From positions 1 through 17,606 of the forward strand of contig PCAH01000073.1 in NCBI GenBank assembly GCA_002730485.1: a stretch of 17,606 nucleotides of DNA. The letters run 5' to 3'. The DNA is from Dehalococcoidia bacterium (lineage in GTDB: Bacteria > Chloroflexota > Dehalococcoidia > UBA3495). Positions 15,698 through 17,606 of this stretch are shown here, one piece after another (within the stretch, counting starts at the first letter, position 1; every line of letters starts with the position of its first letter). Under the pieces are notes generated by a model, which saw only the letters and a list, made by a program, of their open reading frames with translations, was not told the DNA's origin and searched no databases. The position numbers and the translations under genes are program-made.

Positions 15698-16159
15698 TTA
15701 GAAGAATACTCTGTAGATCACGTTCAGCCCAACAACTCCTACGACTCCGGCCGCAACATCATCGGCCATGATCCCCAGACCACCTGGGAGTGCTTCAAAC
15801 TTTCTGATCGGCCACGGTTTCCAGATGTCCAGAACCCTAAAGACAACAAAGGCCAACGCCAACCAGACAAAGGTCTTGGGCAGGAACAGGCAGGTGATCC
15901 ACATACCGGCGAACTCATCCCAGACCGCCCTTTTGGGATCGTGATCACCTTCGGTTATGAGGCTCTGGCAAGCCCAGATACCGACCAAGAAACCCAGTCC
16001 GCAGAGCAAGATAAACCCTACCGAGTCCTCTTTCAGGGGTGAAAATCCGTAGAGAAGCACTGCTGCCAGGCTGGCCCAGGTGGCTGGGGCAACGGGAAAC
16101 AGTCCGATGCCCGCCCCTGTCCCAAAAACCCGGCCAGCGCGGCTCAAGAGTTGGGCCAT
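15698..16159 (-). CDS. pgpA: Phosphatidylglycerophosphatase A
   Basis: This small membrane phosphatase removes phosphate from phosphatidylglycerophosphate to give phosphatidylglycerol. The 153 residues match the family length. Signature segments are GTGAGIGLFPVAPATWASL (13-31), DPKRAVWDEFAGMW (74-87, with the D81-E82 pair), FRVLDIWKPWPIRKFEALPG (107-126, with D111) and GGLGIMADDVAAG (126-138, with D133-D134). Three or four hydrophobic helices lie between them. The ATG at 16159 shares one base with the TGA of the upstream metallopeptidase gene, so they are translationally coupled. CdsA, which supplies the pathway's CDP-diacylglycerol, is encoded in the adjacent cluster. Confidence 0.94.
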   Translation of the reverse strand: MAQLLSRAGRVFGTGAGIGLFPVAPATWASLAAVLLYGFSPLKEDSVGFILLCGLGFLVGIWACQSLITEGDHDPKRAVWDEFAGMWITCLFLPKTFVWLALAFVVFRVLDIWKPWPIRKFEALPGGLGIMADDVAAGVVGVVGLNVIYRVFF

Positions 16160-16527
16160 CAGCCGTAACCCAGCTTGTGGAGAGCTTCTTCGCTCAGGCC
16201 CAGATAGTGTCCAATCTCATGCCAAAGGGTGATCTTGATCTCGCGTTCAGCCTCGGTGCGGCTGGAGCAGTTCCGCAGGATCGGTTGCCGGTAGATGGCT
16301 ATCCGGTCGGGGAGCATGGGGTCGCCGCCCTCACGCTCGGTTAGTGGCACTCCGGTATAGAGTCCAAACAGAGTTCCGTCATGGCCTACCAGGTCTTGTT
16401 CATCAGGACCGGGCCATTCCTCCACCACCACGTCCACGTTCTCCAGGCGTTGGATGACCTGAATCGGCATCTCGCCGTAAGCCTGGCGCACCAGACGCAC
16501 AAACTCCCTGTTGGTCATGCTGATCAA
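16159..16527 (-). CDS. Small zinc metallopeptidase (minigluzincin, PF06262-type)
   Basis: This 122-residue soluble protein has the features of the zincin-like metallopeptidase family once called DUF1025. These are LFGLYTGVPLTERE (53-66), LPDRIAIYRQPILRN (72-86) and the active site TLWHEIGHYLGLSEEALHKL, which fits HExxHxxGxxE with H103, E104, H107 and E113. The C-terminus LHKLGYG is also typical. Natural substrates of the family are not well established. The start is TTG at 16527, which overlaps the nfo stop by four bases and has GGGA eight bases upstream. An ATG three codons in (16518) is the alternative. It is tightly packed between nfo and pgpA. Confidence 0.93.
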   Translation of the reverse strand: MISMTNREFVRLVRQAYGEMPIQVIQRLENVDVVVEEWPGPDEQDLVGHDGTLFGLYTGVPLTEREGGDPMLPDRIAIYRQPILRNCSSRTEAEREIKITLWHEIGHYLGLSEEALHKLGYG

Positions 16528-17381
16528 CTGGAAAGTCCCACTTGTTGCCTGATCTTCTTGAGGATGTCTATGTTCTGCCGGTCAGGGCCGTTGCCCTCGA
16601 AACCGGGCACTTCCAGGAGGAACGGCACATCCGCGAAGGCTGGGTTGGCCATGATGGCGGCAAACCCCTCTTCCCCGATGAACCCCTCGCCGATGTTGTC
16701 GTGCCGGTCGACTCCAGAACCGCAGACGCGCTTGGAGTCGTTGGCATGTACTGCCGCCACATTGGCGCTACCGGGCCCGGCGTCCAACTCGTCCAGCATC
16801 TCTTGAATGCCGGCTGGGTTGGTCAGGTCGTAACCGGCGGCGAAGGAATGTTGGGTGTCCAGACAGATCTTGAGCCTGGGACTGTCCACTGCCTTCAGAA
16901 TGCCGCCCAGCTCGTCGAACTTCGCTCCGATGTGCTGCCCCATACCAGCCATGTTCTCCACGGCTAGAACCGGACCTTCCGGCGCAGTATCCAGCACGAT
17001 CTTGATGGCCTCCACCGTCTGGGGAAGGACGGCCTCGTAACCCTGACCGCCGTGGCTGCCAGGGTGAAATATCACACCGGTGGCCCCCAAATCTGCCGCC
17101 AAGTTCATGTAGTTGGCCAGGGAATCAATGCCCTTTTTTAGTTTTTCTTTGTCTGGCGTGCCCAGGTTTATCAGGTAGATGGCATGCAGGAATACCGGAC
17201 CGATCCCGGCATCAGACAATCCCTGCCTAAAGAGCTCTATCTCTTCTCCCGGCACGGGCTTGAATCTCCAAGTCTGGGGAGAAGAGCCAAATATCTGGAT
17301 GGCCTCGCAGCCGATCTCCTCGCCTCTGGCCACCGCCTTGCTGATCCCGCCCGACGTTGATACATGGGCTCCAATCTTCAT
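16524..17381 (-). CDS. nfo: Endonuclease IV (AP endonuclease)
   Basis: This trinuclear-zinc TIM-barrel enzyme nicks DNA at abasic sites in base-excision repair. The 285 residues match the usual 280-300. All nine expected metal ligands can be placed by alignment to the E. coli enzyme: H66, H106, E142, D175, H178, H212, D225, H227 and E257. Motifs are GAHVSTSGG, QIFGSSPQTWR, VIFHPGSHGG, AVENMAGMG, ICLDTQHSFAAGYD, VHANDSKR, DRHDNIGEGFIG and LLEVPGFEG. The ATG at 17381 has GGGG six bases upstream. It heads the nfo-metallopeptidase-pgpA unit and is divergent from the dehydrogenase gene. Confidence 0.98.
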   Translation of the reverse strand: MKIGAHVSTSGGISKAVARGEEIGCEAIQIFGSSPQTWRFKPVPGEEIELFRQGLSDAGIGPVFLHAIYLINLGTPDKEKLKKGIDSLANYMNLAADLGATGVIFHPGSHGGQGYEAVLPQTVEAIKIVLDTAPEGPVLAVENMAGMGQHIGAKFDELGGILKAVDSPRLKICLDTQHSFAAGYDLTNPAGIQEMLDELDAGPGSANVAAVHANDSKRVCGSGVDRHDNIGEGFIGEEGFAAIMANPAFADVPFLLEVPGFEGNGPDRQNIDILKKIRQQVGLSS

Positions 17382-17418
17382 TTAATACCCCGGATTATCC
17401 CTGGATTCTCCATATAGT

Positions 17419-17447
17419 CCGTGCCTGAGCCGGATGGGTAGGCACGG
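17419..17447. repeat. Inverted repeat in nfo leader
   Basis: CCGTGCCT (17419-17426) is mirrored by AGGCACGG (17440-17447) with a 13-base loop. It lies between a minus-strand TATAAT (17456-17451, no clear -35) and the nfo start. It may be an operator or a 5' leader hairpin. Confidence 0.45.
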
Positions 17448-17469
17448 CCAATTATACGTTAGCGCAACG

Positions 17470-17498
17470 TTGGCGGTATACGCTTGCAGGAATATAAT
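17470..17498 (+). promoter_or_regulatory. Promoter of the dehydrogenase gene, implying a leaderless mRNA
   Basis: TTGGCG (17470-17475) is followed after exactly 17 bases by a perfect TATAAT (17493-17498). The expected start of transcription is near 17505, only about two bases before the ATG at 17507, leaving no room for a ribosome site. Confidence 0.7.
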
Positions 17499-17506
17499 CC
17501 ACGCAT

Positions 17507-17606
17507 ATGAAAGCCCTCTATCTGAAACAACCCGGCAACCCTCCACAACTGGAGATCAGGGACGTACCCACTCCCAAGGTGGGCTACCACCAGGTTCTGG
17601 TCCAGG
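17507..17606 (+). CDS. MDR-family zinc-type alcohol dehydrogenase / quinone reductase, N-terminus (cut by right edge)
   Basis: Thirty-three codons are visible. The protein begins MKALYLKQPGNPPQLEIRDV and continues PTPKVGYHQVLVQ. This is the first strand pair and the PxP...VLV pattern of the medium-chain dehydrogenase/reductase GroES-like domain. The substrate, cofactor and presence of catalytic zinc cannot be judged from this fragment. No ribosome site precedes the ATG, and the promoter places the transcript start almost at the start codon. Confidence 0.85.
   Translation, partial: MKALYLKQPGNPPQLEIRDVPTPKVGYHQVLVQ

Overview
This window looks like the chromosome of a Chloroflexota bacterium, most likely of the Dehalococcoidia/SAR202 type. 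The basis is inference: a short EF-Ts (167 aa), the gene order rpsB-tsf-pyrH-frr-uppS-cdsA-dxr-rseP-ispG-proS, moderately GC-rich DNA, and frequent TTG/GTG start codons. No tRNA, rRNA, CRISPR array, insertion sequence or prophage gene was seen. Almost all of it is housekeeping chromosome, with a short stretch of less familiar genes at 2380-4875.

Layout. (1) 1-2071, minus strand: pheS then pheT, the two subunits of phenylalanyl-tRNA synthetase; pheT runs off the left edge. A near-consensus promoter lies upstream of pheS (2152-2180) and a weak terminator-like hairpin lies between the two genes. (2) 2380-4875, the accessory stretch: a zinc-ribbon protein overlapping a RuvC-like protein whose usual catalytic acids are mostly replaced (plus strand), a DUF1684 protein (minus strand), then an overlapping pair made of a DUF3467-like protein and an unrecognised protein (plus strand). 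(3) 4879-15452, minus strand: a long colinear cluster, read as rpsB, tsf, pyrH, frr, uppS, cdsA, dxr, rseP, ispG, a hairpin terminator, then proS. (4) 15698-17381, minus strand: nfo, a minigluzincin-type metallopeptidase and pgpA, tightly overlapped. (5) 17507 to the right edge, plus strand: the start of an MDR-type alcohol dehydrogenase/quinone reductase, divergent from nfo and apparently leaderless.

How the genes work together. The central cluster joins translation (S2, EF-Ts, ribosome recycling factor, ProRS), pyrimidine nucleotide supply (UMP kinase, whose product leads to the CTP used by CdsA), isoprenoid synthesis by the MEP pathway (Dxr, IspG), use of that isoprenoid for the cell-wall lipid carrier (UppS), phospholipid synthesis (CdsA, with PgpA in the next operon acting later in the same pathway), and envelope proteolysis (RseP). 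It is a growth-linked translation and envelope operon.

The oddest features are ribosomal protein S2 with long Pro/Ala/Glu-rich tails at both ends, a site-2 protease with an insertion of about 90 residues, and the two small uncharacterised gene pairs between pheST and proS.
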